Assembly: GCA_947487895.1 (NCBI GenBank)
Contig: CANKYF010000014.1
Location: 62,001 to 126,000, forward strand
DNA length: 64,000 bases
Origin: an uncultured Flavobacteriaceae bacterium
Lineage (GTDB): Bacteria > Bacteroidota > Bacteroidia > Flavobacteriales > Flavobacteriaceae
Direction of reading: 5' to 3'
This document shows, one piece after another, positions 29,066 through 39,371 of the stretch; position 1 is the first letter of the stretch, and the number at the start of each line of letters is the position of its first letter. The notes under the pieces were generated by a model. The model searched no databases and was not told the DNA's origin. It saw nothing but the letters and a program-made list of their open reading frames with translations. A program made the translations under genes and the position numbers.

Positions 29066-29109
29066 ATTCCCGTTTTCACTTCGACTAGCTCAGCGTAACA
29101 CACGGGAAT
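29066..29109. repeat. dispersed intergenic palindromic repeat, copy 1
   Basis: Eight-base inverted ends ATTCCCGT / ACGGGAAT enclose a core CTTCGACTAGCTCAG. A related core occurs near 40987 and 55545, always between genes. Similar 'CTTCGACnnGCTCAG' fragments are common in flavobacterial genomes as I recall. This copy lies in the transcribed leader between the attenuator and gatC. Confidence 0.6.
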
Positions 29110-29162
29110 GACAATTTCATTTGAAACCCCGATGCGGAGCATTGGAAATTCTTTTTTTAATT

Positions 29163-29194
29163 AAAAAAAGCCTTCCGTGATTTGGAAGGCTTTT
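29163..29194 (-). terminator. attenuator terminator of the gatCAB-aspS leader
   Basis: Read on the minus strand: an 11-base perfect stem AAAAGCCTTCC (29194-29184) / GGAAGGCTTTT (29176-29166), 7-base loop, and a run of seven T (29169-29163). It lies between the Asn-rich leader ORF and gatC. The same GGAAGG recurs at 29220-29215, just past the leader stop codon, and can pair with the 5' CCTTCC arm to prevent this hairpin. Confidence 0.85.
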
Positions 29195-29214
29195 CAATAT
29201 TTTTAAACAATAAA

Positions 29215-29239
29215 CCTTCCTGATCCTACATGTTAGGAT
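29215..29239 (-). promoter_or_regulatory. anti-antiterminator hairpin and antiterminator arm of the Asn attenuator
   Basis: Minus strand: ATCCTA / TAGGAT (29239-29234 with 29228-29223) can form a 6-base hairpin that spans the end of the leader ORF. Directly after it comes GGAAGG (29220-29215), complementary to the CCTTCC arm of the downstream terminator. Pairing GGAAGG with CCTTCC would be the antiterminator (2:3), and the ATCCTA hairpin the 1:2 structure of a classical attenuator. Pairings are by eye; no folding was computed. Confidence 0.7.
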
Positions 29240-29273
29240 TATTGAAATTATTATTGTTAGTATTATTTCTCAT
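29226..29273 (-). CDS. asparagine-rich leader peptide of the gatCAB-aspS operon
   Basis: A 15-codon ORF, ATG to TAG, encoding MRNNTNNNNFNNPNM: nine of fifteen residues are Asn (seven AAT, two AAC). An in-frame TAA two codons before the ATG limits the start. It is followed by overlapping hairpins and an intrinsic terminator in front of genes that make Asn-tRNA(Asn). The expected job is regulatory: when charged tRNA(Asn) is scarce the ribosome stalls in the Asn run and lets the antiterminator form. No function of the peptide itself is expected. Confidence 0.82.
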   Translation of the reverse strand: MRNNTNNNNFNNPNM

Positions 29274-29287
29274 GGTTTAAAGCGCCT

Positions 29288-29295
29288 CAAAGATA
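29288..29295 (-). promoter_or_regulatory. candidate promoter -7 element for gatCAB-aspS leader
   Basis: TATCTTTG on the minus strand fits the Bacteroidota consensus TAnnTTTG. It ends 14 bases before the leader ATG, so the leader mRNA would have a very short 5' UTR. No clear TTG is seen at the -33 distance. Confidence 0.55.
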
Positions 29296-29672
29296 TACAG
29301 AATATACATAGTACACCTATTTTTTTTTATGTGTGGTTTCATTATTGCTAATTTGATAAAAAAAATGATTTTAAATTATAAGGTTTTTAATTAAAATGTG
29401 TAATTCTTTGTTTTATTATGTTATTTAAGGCTAACAGATTATTATTAAGTAGAAGTTAGAAGAAGCTTCTAATCTTAAAATTTTTATTTGAATGCATATA
29501 AGGCGATATAAGCGGCTCTCTAATATTTTTTAATTTCAAAACAGGAATTTAATGTTTTAAATCTATTTTAAAGTGTTTTTAAAGCAATTTAAGCAGTTTT
29601 TATGTAATTAACAATTGTTGATAATTTTTAAACAAACTCTTTTAAAAGCTTTAAAAAGGCGTCTTTATTTCG
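29296..29672. other. AT-rich intergenic region between divergent gatC leader and gyrB
   Basis: I find no coding frame, RNA gene or strong repeat in this AT-rich stretch. It presumably holds upstream promoter sequence for both directions. Confidence 0.5.
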
Positions 29673-29680
29673 TATATTTG
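29673..29680 (+). promoter_or_regulatory. candidate gyrB promoter -7 element
   Basis: TATATTTG fits TAnnTTTG. Transcription from here would include a 5' leader of about 145 bases with two hairpins before the gyrB ATG. The -33 element is weak. Confidence 0.5.
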
Positions 29681-29691
29681 TTATAGGTGAG

Positions 29692-29716
29692 AATGATGCT
29701 TATGCGTCATTTTTTT
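29692..29716 (+). promoter_or_regulatory. terminator-like hairpin in the gyrB leader
   Basis: AATGATGC / GCGTCATT (one G-T pair) with a TTAT loop followed by seven T. It lies just downstream of the candidate promoter, so it would act as an early terminator or attenuator of gyrB if the promoter call is right. Confidence 0.5.
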
Positions 29717-29730
29717 ATGTTAATGAAATT

Positions 29731-29766
29731 CTGTTTTTTCAAAATTCTTAATTGCAGAAAAAACAG
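29731..29766 (+). promoter_or_regulatory. second hairpin in the gyrB leader
   Basis: A perfect 10-base stem, CTGTTTTTTC / GAAAAAACAG, with a 16-base loop, 65 bases before the gyrB start. Its role is unknown. Confidence 0.45.
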
Positions 29767-29825
29767 TTAGTTGAATTAATCCGTCTGAAAAGCGGAATCT
29801 AACTAAACAAGTAAAAAATAAATAA

Positions 29826-31772
<1,947 letters not shown>

Positions 31773-31797
31773 AACCATAACTAAATAAGATAGTGCG

Positions 31798-31830
31798 AAA
31801 TCCTCATAATTTTTATTATGGGGATTTTTT
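31798..31830. terminator. terminator after gyrB
   Basis: Near-perfect stem AAATCC-CATAAT / ATTATG-GGATTT followed by T on the plus strand. It also lies just past the 3' end of the LacI-type gene and may serve both. Confidence 0.75.
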
Positions 31831-31843
31831 GTTTTAAATACTC

Positions 31844-32881
31844 TTAGTAAGCATCCATATTTTCTTTGGTAACAATGGTAATAGGAGAGTGGTATTTTGC
31901 TTCTGGGGTTTTATTCATAATCAAATAATCACTTAAAAGCTTTATACCATTGAATCCTTGTAAGTAAGGATTTTGGCTTATTAAAAAATCAATACTATCT
32001 TTCTTTAGATATTGTAGGTTCTTTAGGTTGGTATCATAACCTATAAGTCTAACACCTTGTTTATTGGTTGCTTCTAAATATTTAGATATTAAATAAGTAT
32101 TACTAGAAGGTACAAAAATACCATCAAATTCAGCATTGCTAAACTCTTTATTTAAAGCAGAAGTTATAGCTTCAAAATTTTTAACGTCTGGAATAACAAC
32201 ATCAGTAATTTTAATAGTAGGTCTTTTGTCTTCAAAATAAGATTTAAAACCGTTAATTCTTTCGTTAATACCAAGGTAATTACCTGTATTTAACCTAAAA
32301 ACAGGAATCAATATTTCATTTGAGTTTTGAAGCATTACACTCATTAGCTTAGCTGCTAAATAACCACTTTTAAAAGAATCTTGTCCAATAAAAGAAAGTG
32401 CCTTTAAGTCTTCAATTTCAATATTAATAAATATATAAGGTATTTTGCTTCGTCCTAGCTGCTTCACCAATTTAGATGTTTCTTTGTGAAAAACAGGCGC
32501 GATTAAAACGGCGTCAAAATCTTGTTTTAATAAGTCTTTAAAAGCTTTTACATATGAAGCACTGTCAAACTGATTAAATAAAAAGAAAGACGTAGAAATT
32601 TTTAAGTTTTTAACCTCTTCAGTAGCAATTTCAATCCCTTTTTTAGGTTCAGACCAGAATTCGTTCTCTGTAGTAGTTTCAGGAATTAATACAGCAATAT
32701 CATAGCTCTTGTTAAGAGCTAAAGTGCGGGCAATAGTATTAATTTGAAAATTATGCTCTTTAATAATCTTTTGAACATGAGCTTTCGTTTTTTTTGAAAC
32801 GCCTGGTCTATTATGAATAACCCTATCTACAGTTCCAGTTGAAACGTTGGCTTTTTTTGCAATGTCTTTAATTGTGGTCAA
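31844..32881 (-). CDS. LacI-family transcriptional regulator
   Basis: 345 residues. The N-terminal helix-turn-helix (TTIKDIAKKANVSTGTVDRVIHNRPGVSKKT, residues 2-32) and hinge are followed by a periplasmic-binding-protein-like sensor domain (about 60-345). The TVDRV version of the recognition helix, with D in place of the usual S of TVSRV, is common in Bacteroidota members. It is divergent from the DUF1080/oxidoreductase cluster and most likely represses it until a sugar ligand binds. A CG-rich palindrome at 32975-32988 is the candidate operator. Confidence 0.9.
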   Translation of the reverse strand: MTTIKDIAKKANVSTGTVDRVIHNRPGVSKKTKAHVQKIIKEHNFQINTIARTLALNKSYDIAVLIPETTTENEFWSEPKKGIEIATEEVKNLKISTSFFLFNQFDSASYVKAFKDLLKQDFDAVLIAPVFHKETSKLVKQLGRSKIPYIFINIEIEDLKALSFIGQDSFKSGYLAAKLMSVMLQNSNEILIPVFRLNTGNYLGINERINGFKSYFEDKRPTIKITDVVIPDVKNFEAITSALNKEFSNAEFDGIFVPSSNTYLISKYLEATNKQGVRLIGYDTNLKNLQYLKKDSIDFLISQNPYLQGFNGIKLLSDYLIMNKTPEAKYHSPITIVTKENMDAY

Positions 32882-32942
32882 TGTACTAGAGAATAAAAAT
32901 TATAGTTCTATGGATACAAAATAACATAAAAAAGTCTATTTA

Positions 32943-32974
32943 TTTGATATACTAAAAGTAAATTTATAATTTTA
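32943..32974 (+). promoter_or_regulatory. candidate promoter of the DUF1080/oxidoreductase cluster
   Basis: TTTG (32943-32946), a 20-base spacer and TAATTTTA (32967-32974), close to the Bacteroidota -33/-7 pattern. It points to the gene at 33026. Confidence 0.45.
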
Positions 32975-32988
32975 CGTGCACGCACACG
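32975..32988. promoter_or_regulatory. candidate LacI-type operator
   Basis: CGTGCACGCACACG, a CG-rich island in AT-rich sequence, containing the 8-base palindrome CGTGCACG and a wider CGTG...CACG inverted repeat. It directly follows the candidate -7 box and lies between the regulator and its presumed target. Confidence 0.5.
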
Positions 32989-33025
32989 AAAAACTAAACA
33001 AATATTTAATTAATTATTTCTCAAA

Positions 33026-34426
33026 ATGAATATAAAACTTAAACGAGTTGGTCTTATTGCTTTATTTATTACTATAATTCAGCCATCTAATGCTATAGCA
33101 CAATCAAACAAAGATGGTTGGAGATCTCTTTTTAATGGTGAAAACTTAAAAGGTTGGAAACAGTTAAACGGAAAAGCAGAATATAAAGTTGAAAATGGTG
33201 AAATTATTGGTGTTTCTAAAATAGGTACACCTAATAGTTTTTTATCTACCAAAGACATGTTTTCAGATTTTATTTTAGAATTTGAGGTCATGGTAGACCC
33301 AATATTAAATTCGGGGGTACAATTTAGGTCTAATAGTATAAAAAGCTATAATGATGGCAGGGTACATGGTTATCAATTTGAATTAGACCCAAGTAGTAGG
33401 GCTTTTAGTGGTGGTATTTATGATGAAGCGAGAAGAGGCTGGATGTACCCTTTATCTCTAAATCAAAAAGGAAGAAGTGCTTTTAAAAATGGTACTTGGA
33501 ACAAATGTAGAATAGAAGCTATTGGTAACTCTATAAAAACATGGATAAACGGCATCCAATGTTCAAATTTGGTAGATAATAAAACAGCTTCAGGTTTCAT
33601 TGCTCTTCAAGTACATAGTATTGGAAGTAAAGCAAAAGATGGCAAGCAAATTAAATGGCGAAATATTAGGGTTAAAACAGATAATTTAGTTTCTAGTACT
33701 TGGACTCAAGACCCTGAAGTTCAGGAAGTGAGTTTTCTTAAAAATGAATTAACTGATACTGAAAAGAGAAATGGTTGGCGTCTTTTATGGGATGGAAAAA
33801 CAAGTAATGGTTGGCGAGGCGCTAAGCGAGATGATTTTCCAAAGTCTGGATGGGGAATGAAAGATGGTATTTTAACTGTTTTGGCAACAGACGGAGGGGA
33901 GTCAACTGGTCCTGGAGACATTGTAACCACAGATGTGTTTAGCAATTTTGAGTTAGAGTTAGAGTTTAAAATAACAGAAGGTGCCAATAGTGGTATTAAA
34001 TATTTTGTAGACCCTAATTTAAATAAAGGAGCAGGTTCAGCTATTGGTTGTGAATTTCAAATCTTAGATGATAAAAAACATCCAGATGCTAAAAAAGGAA
34101 CTAACGGAAATAGAACAATAGGTTCTTTATACGATTTAATGACAGCTGAAGGACATACTATTGCAGGGCGCGGAAAACAATTTAAAGGGATAGGGAAATG
34201 GAATAAAGCTAGAATAATTGTAAATGGCGGAAACGTAGAACATTGGTTAAATAATGAAAAGGTTATTGAGTATGACCGATTTTCGCATATGTTTAGAGCG
34301 CTTGTAGCTTATAGTAAATATAAAAAATGGGACAATTTTGGTCAGTGGCCTGCGGGGCATATTTTATTACAAGATCATGGTGATACCGTTCATTTTAGAA
34401 GTATAAAAATTAGAGAATTCAACTAA
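33026..34426 (+). CDS. secreted protein with two DUF1080 (3-keto-disaccharide hydrolase) domains
   Basis: 466 residues with a signal peptide (about 1-25, ending AIAQ). Two DUF1080 domains follow, about 31-215 ([14 protein letters not shown]) and 248-464 ([14 protein letters not shown]), each a concanavalin-like jelly roll. The family has been linked to cleavage of 3-keto-glycosides made by Gfo/Idh/MocA dehydrogenases. The two dehydrogenase-like genes that follow at 13 and 8 bases fit that pathway. Which of the two domains is catalytic is not clear from sequence alone. Confidence 0.87.
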   Translation: MNIKLKRVGLIALFITIIQPSNAIAQSNKDGWRSLFNGENLKGWKQLNGKAEYKVENGEIIGVSKIGTPNSFLSTKDMFSDFILEFEVMVDPILNSGVQFRSNSIKSYNDGRVHGYQFELDPSSRAFSGGIYDEARRGWMYPLSLNQKGRSAFKNGTWNKCRIEAIGNSIKTWINGIQCSNLVDNKTASGFIALQVHSIGSKAKDGKQIKWRNIRVKTDNLVSSTWTQDPEVQEVSFLKNELTDTEKRNGWRLLWDGKTSNGWRGAKRDDFPKSGWGMKDGILTVLATDGGESTGPGDIVTTDVFSNFELELEFKITEGANSGIKYFVDPNLNKGAGSAIGCEFQILDDKKHPDAKKGTNGNRTIGSLYDLMTAEGHTIAGRGKQFKGIGKWNKARIIVNGGNVEHWLNNEKVIEYDRFSHMFRALVAYSKYKKWDNFGQWPAGHILLQDHGDTVHFRSIKIREFN

Positions 34427-34439
34427 AAAGACATAAATA

Positions 34440-35765
34440 ATGAAACCGACTAGACGACAATTTATAAAGAAAGCATCAGCAGGAGCGTTAGGAGCTACAA
34501 TACTTCCTAACCTAAGTTTTGGTAACACAAGTGTTTTTGGTGCTAATGAAAAATTGAATGTAGCTGTTATAGGTGTGCGTAGTAGGGCAAAATCTTTAAT
34601 GCAAGCTATTAACAAATGTGAAAATGCTAAAATTATTTTTACTTGCGACGTAGACGATACTATTATTGAAAAGAATAATGAATGGATGGTGAAAACCATA
34701 GGGTATAAGGCTAAGGTTGAAAAAGATTTTAGAAAAGTATTAGAAGATAAAGATGTTGATGCTGTTTTTATAGCCACACCAGAACATTGGCATGCACCTA
34801 TGGCAATTTCAGCATTACAAGCAGGAAAGCATGTGTATGTAGAAAAACCATGTAGTCATAATCTTTTTGAAAATGAATTATTAGTTAAAGCTCAAAAAAA
34901 GTATAATAAAGTAGTTCAAATGGGAAATCAGCAGCGTTCTGCTGAAACTAGTCAATTAGCCGTTCAAGAAATAAAAGATGGTATTATAGGAGAGGCCTAT
35001 AAAGGAGAAGCTTACTATTCAAATAATAGAGGATCTATAGGGGAAGGTAAAATTGTAGATGTTCCAAATACCTTAGATTGGGAATTATGGCAAGGACCAG
35101 CTCCAAGAGAAGTATACAGAGATAACATACATCCGTATAACTGGCATTGGTTTAAAACTTGGGGTACAGGAGAAGTACACAACAATGGAACTCATGAAAT
35201 AGATATTTGTCGTTGGGCATTAGGTCTGGGGCTTCCAAATAAAGTAACATCTTTTGGTGGTAAATATACATATGATGATGATTGGGAGTTTACAGATAAT
35301 CAAGAAGTGTTTTATGAATATGACGATGGTAAACATATTAAGTGGGTTGGACATAGTCGTGGAAAAATAATTCCTAATCAACCTGGTAGAGGGGCAACCA
35401 TTTATGGAAGTAAAGGCACTATAACTTTAAGTAGAAATAGTTATCATTTGTACGGTTTAGATGGAAAATTAATTAAAAAAGTTGATGAAAAGCAAAAAAG
35501 TGCTACATTGAACACAGCTGGAGCAGGTTTTTTAGATGTAAACCATATAGAAAACTTTTTCAATGCTATTAGAAAAGGAGAAAAACAAAATTCGCCAATT
35601 GCTGATGCTAGTATTAGTACCGCATTATGCCATTTAGGGAATATTGCTCAAGAAGTAGGTAGAACAATAAATTTAGATACTAAAACTGGTAAGATTTTTG
35701 ATGATGATGAAGCCATGACGCACTGGAAGCGTGAATATGAAGAAGGTTGGGAGCCTAAATTATAA
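34440..35765 (+). CDS. Gfo/Idh/MocA family oxidoreductase, Tat-signal type (1)
   Basis: 441 residues. The N-terminus TRRQFIKKASAGALGA is a twin-arginine signal. A Rossmann fold (NVAVIGVRSRA, about 41-51) and the family EKP motif (VYVEKPC) bind NAD(P); the His in GTHEIDICRWALG is the usual catalytic residue. Predicted exported or membrane-tethered sugar dehydrogenase. In the 3-keto pathway such enzymes oxidise the C3 hydroxyl of a glycoside or reduce the 3-keto product. It has the same orientation as, and a 13-base gap from, the DUF1080 gene. Confidence 0.88.
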   Translation: MKPTRRQFIKKASAGALGATILPNLSFGNTSVFGANEKLNVAVIGVRSRAKSLMQAINKCENAKIIFTCDVDDTIIEKNNEWMVKTIGYKAKVEKDFRKVLEDKDVDAVFIATPEHWHAPMAISALQAGKHVYVEKPCSHNLFENELLVKAQKKYNKVVQMGNQQRSAETSQLAVQEIKDGIIGEAYKGEAYYSNNRGSIGEGKIVDVPNTLDWELWQGPAPREVYRDNIHPYNWHWFKTWGTGEVHNNGTHEIDICRWALGLGLPNKVTSFGGKYTYDDDWEFTDNQEVFYEYDDGKHIKWVGHSRGKIIPNQPGRGATIYGSKGTITLSRNSYHLYGLDGKLIKKVDEKQKSATLNTAGAGFLDVNHIENFFNAIRKGEKQNSPIADASISTALCHLGNIAQEVGRTINLDTKTGKIFDDDEAMTHWKREYEEGWEPKL

Positions 35766-35773
35766 GATTATTT

Positions 35774-36958
35774 ATGAAAAGAAGAGAATTTGTAGTTAAG
35801 AGTGGTTTAGCTTCAGCGGGTGTTATAGCCACTACATCTGTTTTAGGAGCTACGTCTTTTAGCAGTCTTAGTACAAAAGAGATTAATCTTGCGGTTATAG
35901 GAACAGGAGGCCGTGGTTGTGGATTAATTCCATTTATTAATGATATTAAAGGTTTAAATGTTACTGCGGTTTGTGATGTATTACCATTTAGATTAGAAGA
36001 AGGATTAGCTAAAACTAATCATAAAGCAAAGGCCTATAAAGATTATAAGAAGCTATTAAAAGATACATCTATAGATGCAGTTCTAATAGCTACTCCTTTT
36101 AGTACCCATTATGAGATAGCCATGGCCGCTGTTAAGGCAAAAAAACATGTGTACTGTGAAAAAACATTAGCAAAGGGACTTAAAGAAATTGATAATCTAG
36201 TTGCTGCGGTATCTGCCTCAAATATTACTTTTCAAACGGGTCACCAGTATCATAGTTCAAAGTTATATACGCATGTTGTAGCTCTTCTTAAAAAAGGTGA
36301 AATAGGTAATATAAAATCTTTTGAGTGCCAATGGTATAGAAATGGAAATTGGAGAAAACCTGTACCAGAGCCTAAATATGAAAAAGCCGTTAATTGGCGT
36401 ATGTATAGAGAGTTTTCTGGAGGTATGACAGCAGAATTAAGTTCACATCAAATAGATTTTGTTAATTGGGTTTTAGATGAAACACCAAAAAAGATAATGG
36501 GAACAGGAGGTATTGATTTTTGGGACGATGGTAGGGAAACTTATGATAATACACATTTAATTTTTGAATACCCAAGTGGTGTTAAGGCACAGTTTAAATG
36601 TTTAACTAGTTATATTCCTGGAGGCTATCAAATAAAAGTAATTGGAGATAAAGGTACTATAACGCTTTCAACCCTTAAAGCTTGGATAAATTTTTATAAA
36701 AAACCACAAAAATCTAAACATGTAGAAGTAGATGGCGTTTCTGGAGCTACAGCGCCTTCAGATTATATACCAGAAAAAGGAACTCCAATAAAAATTCAGC
36801 ATCTGAATCCTAGTAAACAGGCATTAGTAGATTTCAAAGATGCTATTTTAACAGGAAAACAACCAATTTCTAATCTTGAAACAGGAGCAAATACAGCTAA
36901 AGCAGTTCAGCTAGCTTTAGATGCTATGTACAATGAAAAAGTACAATATTGGGAATAA
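35774..36958 (+). CDS. Gfo/Idh/MocA family oxidoreductase, Tat-signal type (2)
   Basis: 394 residues. A Tat-like N-terminus (KRREFVVKSGLASAG) precedes a Rossmann fold (NLAVIGTGGRG, about 38-48). The cofactor motif is VYCEKTL, with Thr where most members have Pro; the candidate catalytic His is in SSHQIDFVNWVL. Last gene of the cluster, ended by a strong terminator. It probably works with the first oxidoreductase as oxidising/reducing partners in a 3-keto-glycoside route; which does which is not visible. Confidence 0.88.
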   Translation: MKRREFVVKSGLASAGVIATTSVLGATSFSSLSTKEINLAVIGTGGRGCGLIPFINDIKGLNVTAVCDVLPFRLEEGLAKTNHKAKAYKDYKKLLKDTSIDAVLIATPFSTHYEIAMAAVKAKKHVYCEKTLAKGLKEIDNLVAAVSASNITFQTGHQYHSSKLYTHVVALLKKGEIGNIKSFECQWYRNGNWRKPVPEPKYEKAVNWRMYREFSGGMTAELSSHQIDFVNWVLDETPKKIMGTGGIDFWDDGRETYDNTHLIFEYPSGVKAQFKCLTSYIPGGYQIKVIGDKGTITLSTLKAWINFYKKPQKSKHVEVDGVSGATAPSDYIPEKGTPIKIQHLNPSKQALVDFKDAILTGKQPISNLETGANTAKAVQLALDAMYNEKVQYWE

Positions 36959-36980
36959 AATAGAAAAAATAGAAATTTTC

Positions 36981-37015
36981 AATAAGCCGTAATCCTTGAT
37001 TATGGCTTATTTTTT
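36981..37015 (+). terminator. terminator of the 3-keto-glycoside cluster
   Basis: 14-base stem AATAAGCCGTAATC / GATTATGGCTTATT (one G-T pair) with a CTT loop, then T. Stem 36981-36994 and 36998-37011. Confidence 0.85.
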
Positions 37016-37057
37016 GCTAAAAAACACGATGAAGAGTAAATTTTTATCGATAAAGTG

Positions 37058-37087
37058 TTGTTTTGTTCAAATATTTAACTACATTTG
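37058..37087 (+). promoter_or_regulatory. promoter of the DUF6588 gene
   Basis: TTG (37058-37060), exactly 19 bases, then TACATTTG (37080-37087): a full match to the Bacteroidota primary-sigma consensus. It places the transcript start after the upstream in-frame ATGs and so supports the start at 37107. Confidence 0.75.
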
Positions 37088-37106
37088 TAATATCCAAATT
37101 AAAGTA

Positions 37107-38138
37107 ATGAAAAAAATAACCTTACTTATGTTATTGTGTTTTATAACACAATTTTCAAAAGCCCAAGAATTAGAATCTATTTTACTGGCGGCACGAGAAG
37201 ATGCAAATAAACTTACTGAAGCTTATTTAAATCCTTCAATGAAAGGTTTTATATATGGTATGAATGGTGGTTGGTATCATACAGCGAAGGTTCACAAAAA
37301 GTTAGGTTTCGACATAACAATAGGCGCAAATTTATCGACTGTTCCTTCTAAAGATGAAATTTTTAACTTAACAGCTTTAAATTTAACTAGTGTTTCATCC
37401 TCTTCTACAACAAGTCCAACTGTTGCAGGTTCTGGTGATGGGGCTATGTTAAATGTTTCTACAGAAATACAATATCAAGGAAATACTCAAACAGTCTCGA
37501 CAAGTTTTGAAATGCCTTCTGGCGTAAAAGATGATTTACCATTAAACGCAGTGCCTACACCTGCTGTTCAAGTAAGTATAGGTTTGCCTTTTAAGTTAGA
37601 TGCTACAGTAAGGTTAGTTCCTGAAGTTGGAGGTGATGACGTTAAAGGAAAACTATTTGGTATTGGTCTTAAAAAAGAAATCACAAGTATTTTTGGTCCA
37701 TTAGATAAATTACCACTACATGTATCTCTATTAGGAGCTTACACAACTATGGATGTGAATTATACTATGAATCAACAATTTTTTACTGGAAATAATCAAA
37801 TATCAGAATTTCAACTAAATGCATTCACAGCCCAAGCTATAGCATCTCTTAATTTTCCAATTATAAATGTATATGGAGGTGTGGGTTATAGTGGAGGAAA
37901 ATCAACATTAAAGATGTTAGGAGATTATAATTTACAATATACAGTTAATGGTGGAGCGTTAGATGGACAACAGATTGAAGTAGAAGTTACAGATCCAATA
38001 AATATGGATTTTAAAACAAGTGGTTTTAGAGCAACATTAGGAGCAAGATTGAGTTTAGGGTTCTTTAAAATCTTTGGAGATTATACATTACAAGAGTACA
38101 ATACTATTTCAGCAGGAATCGCATTTAGTTTTAGATAA
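37107..38138 (+). CDS. DUF6588 outer-membrane-type protein
   Basis: 343 residues from the ATG at 37107. An in-frame extension to 36996 overlaps the previous terminator and lies upstream of the promoter, so I reject it. A signal peptide (MKKITLLMLLCF..., ending SKAQ) is followed by a beta-rich protein with alternating hydrophobic strands, glycine-rich turns and a C-terminal Arg after an aromatic (AFSFR), as in outer-membrane barrels. It resembles the DUF6588 family of Bacteroidota. Function unknown. Confidence 0.75.
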   Translation: MKKITLLMLLCFITQFSKAQELESILLAAREDANKLTEAYLNPSMKGFIYGMNGGWYHTAKVHKKLGFDITIGANLSTVPSKDEIFNLTALNLTSVSSSSTTSPTVAGSGDGAMLNVSTEIQYQGNTQTVSTSFEMPSGVKDDLPLNAVPTPAVQVSIGLPFKLDATVRLVPEVGGDDVKGKLFGIGLKKEITSIFGPLDKLPLHVSLLGAYTTMDVNYTMNQQFFTGNNQISEFQLNAFTAQAIASLNFPIINVYGGVGYSGGKSTLKMLGDYNLQYTVNGGALDGQQIEVEVTDPINMDFKTSGFRATLGARLSLGFFKIFGDYTLQEYNTISAGIAFSFR

Positions 38139-38215
38139 AATTTACATGCAATTTTTGAATAGTTTTCAAAATAGAAGTTTTAATTTTAGTTAGTTTATAT
38201 TTAGTTTTTTGTTTT

Positions 38216-38249
38216 AAAAAAGTACAAGATTTAATCTTGTACTTTTTTT
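38216..38249. terminator. strong terminator before mdh
   Basis: Perfect 15-base stem AAAAAAGTACAAGAT / ATCTTGTACTTTTTT with a TTA loop; works for the DUF6588 gene on the plus strand. Confidence 0.85.
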
Positions 38250-38375
38250 ATTTAGAGCATTTTAATTCTTAATTTTGTCTGACTTAAATCATGAAATATT
38301 TCTTTTTAAATTAAGAATTTCGTTCTGTAAATTCAATTAAAGAGAATCATTCTAATAATATAACAAACAAAAAAC

Positions 38376-39302
38376 ATGAAAGTAACAGTAGTAGGAGCAG
38401 GAGCAGTAGGTGCAAGTTGTGCTGAGTATATTGCTATAAAAGATTTTGCTTCAGAAGTAGTTTTATTAGACATTAAAGAAGGTTATGCTGAAGGTAAAGC
38501 CATGGATTTAATGCAAACAGCATCATTAAACGGGTTTGACACTAAAATAACTGGTGTTACCAATGACTATAGTAAAACTGCAGATAGTAATATTTGTGTG
38601 ATTACTTCTGGAATTCCAAGAAAACCTGGAATGACTCGCGAAGAGTTAATTGGTATTAATGCAGGAATTGTAAAATCTGTATCAGCTAGCTTAATAGAGC
38701 ATTCTCCAAACACAATTATTATTGTGGTTAGTAACCCTATGGATACAATGACCTATTTAGTTCATAAATCTACTAACTTACCAAAAAATAGAATTATTGG
38801 TATGGGAGGGGCTTTAGATTCTGCACGTTTTAAGTACAGATTAGCTGAAGCTTTAGGAGCACCAATTAGCGATGTAGATGGTATGGTAATTGGAGGTCAT
38901 AGTGATAAAGGTATGGTTCCATTAACAAGTCATGCAACTAGAAACAGTATTAGAGTATCTGAATTTTTAAGCGAAGAAAGGTTAGAACAAGTTGCTGCAG
39001 ATACTAAAGTTGGAGGAGCTACTTTAACTAAGTTATTAGGTACTTCTGCTTGGTATGCACCAGGTGCAGCTGTTAGTGGTTTAGTACAAGCTATTGCTTG
39101 TGACCAAAAGAAAATATTTCCATGTTCAACATTTTTAGATGGTGAGTACGGTTTATCAGATATTTGTATAGGTGTTCCTGTTGTTTTAGGAAAAGATGGT
39201 ATTGAAAAAATAGTTGATATTCCTTTAAGTGAAGCTGAAAAAGATCACATGAAAGCTAGTGCTGAAGGTGTAAGGAAAACAAATGGTTTATTAGAGGCAT
39301 AA
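38376..39302 (+). CDS. mdh: malate dehydrogenase, LDH-like type
   Basis: 308 residues. Glycine-rich NAD loop VGAGAVGAS at the N-terminus, substrate Arg loop SGIPRKPGMTREEL, second Arg in SARFKYRLAEALG, catalytic His in GGHSDKGMVP. These fit the LDH-like MDH of Bacteroidota, the citric-acid-cycle enzyme making oxaloacetate and NADH. Single-gene unit between two terminators. Confidence 0.96.
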   Translation: MKVTVVGAGAVGASCAEYIAIKDFASEVVLLDIKEGYAEGKAMDLMQTASLNGFDTKITGVTNDYSKTADSNICVITSGIPRKPGMTREELIGINAGIVKSVSASLIEHSPNTIIIVVSNPMDTMTYLVHKSTNLPKNRIIGMGGALDSARFKYRLAEALGAPISDVDGMVIGGHSDKGMVPLTSHATRNSIRVSEFLSEERLEQVAADTKVGGATLTKLLGTSAWYAPGAAVSGLVQAIACDQKKIFPCSTFLDGEYGLSDICIGVPVVLGKDGIEKIVDIPLSEAEKDHMKASAEGVRKTNGLLEA

Positions 39303-39337
39303 CCCTGAACTTAGTAAACTATTTTAAATTATATTAG

Positions 39338-39363
39338 AGCCACCAATTTAGGTGGCTTTTTTT
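39338..39363 (+). terminator. terminator after mdh
   Basis: AGCCACC / GGTGGCT stem, 6-base loop, followed by T. Confidence 0.85.
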
Positions 39364-39371
39364 ATGTAATT

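Noticed and set aside
36996-37106. N-terminal extension of the DUF6588 gene
   Set aside because: Overlaps a terminator, lies upstream of a consensus promoter, and hides a good signal peptide.
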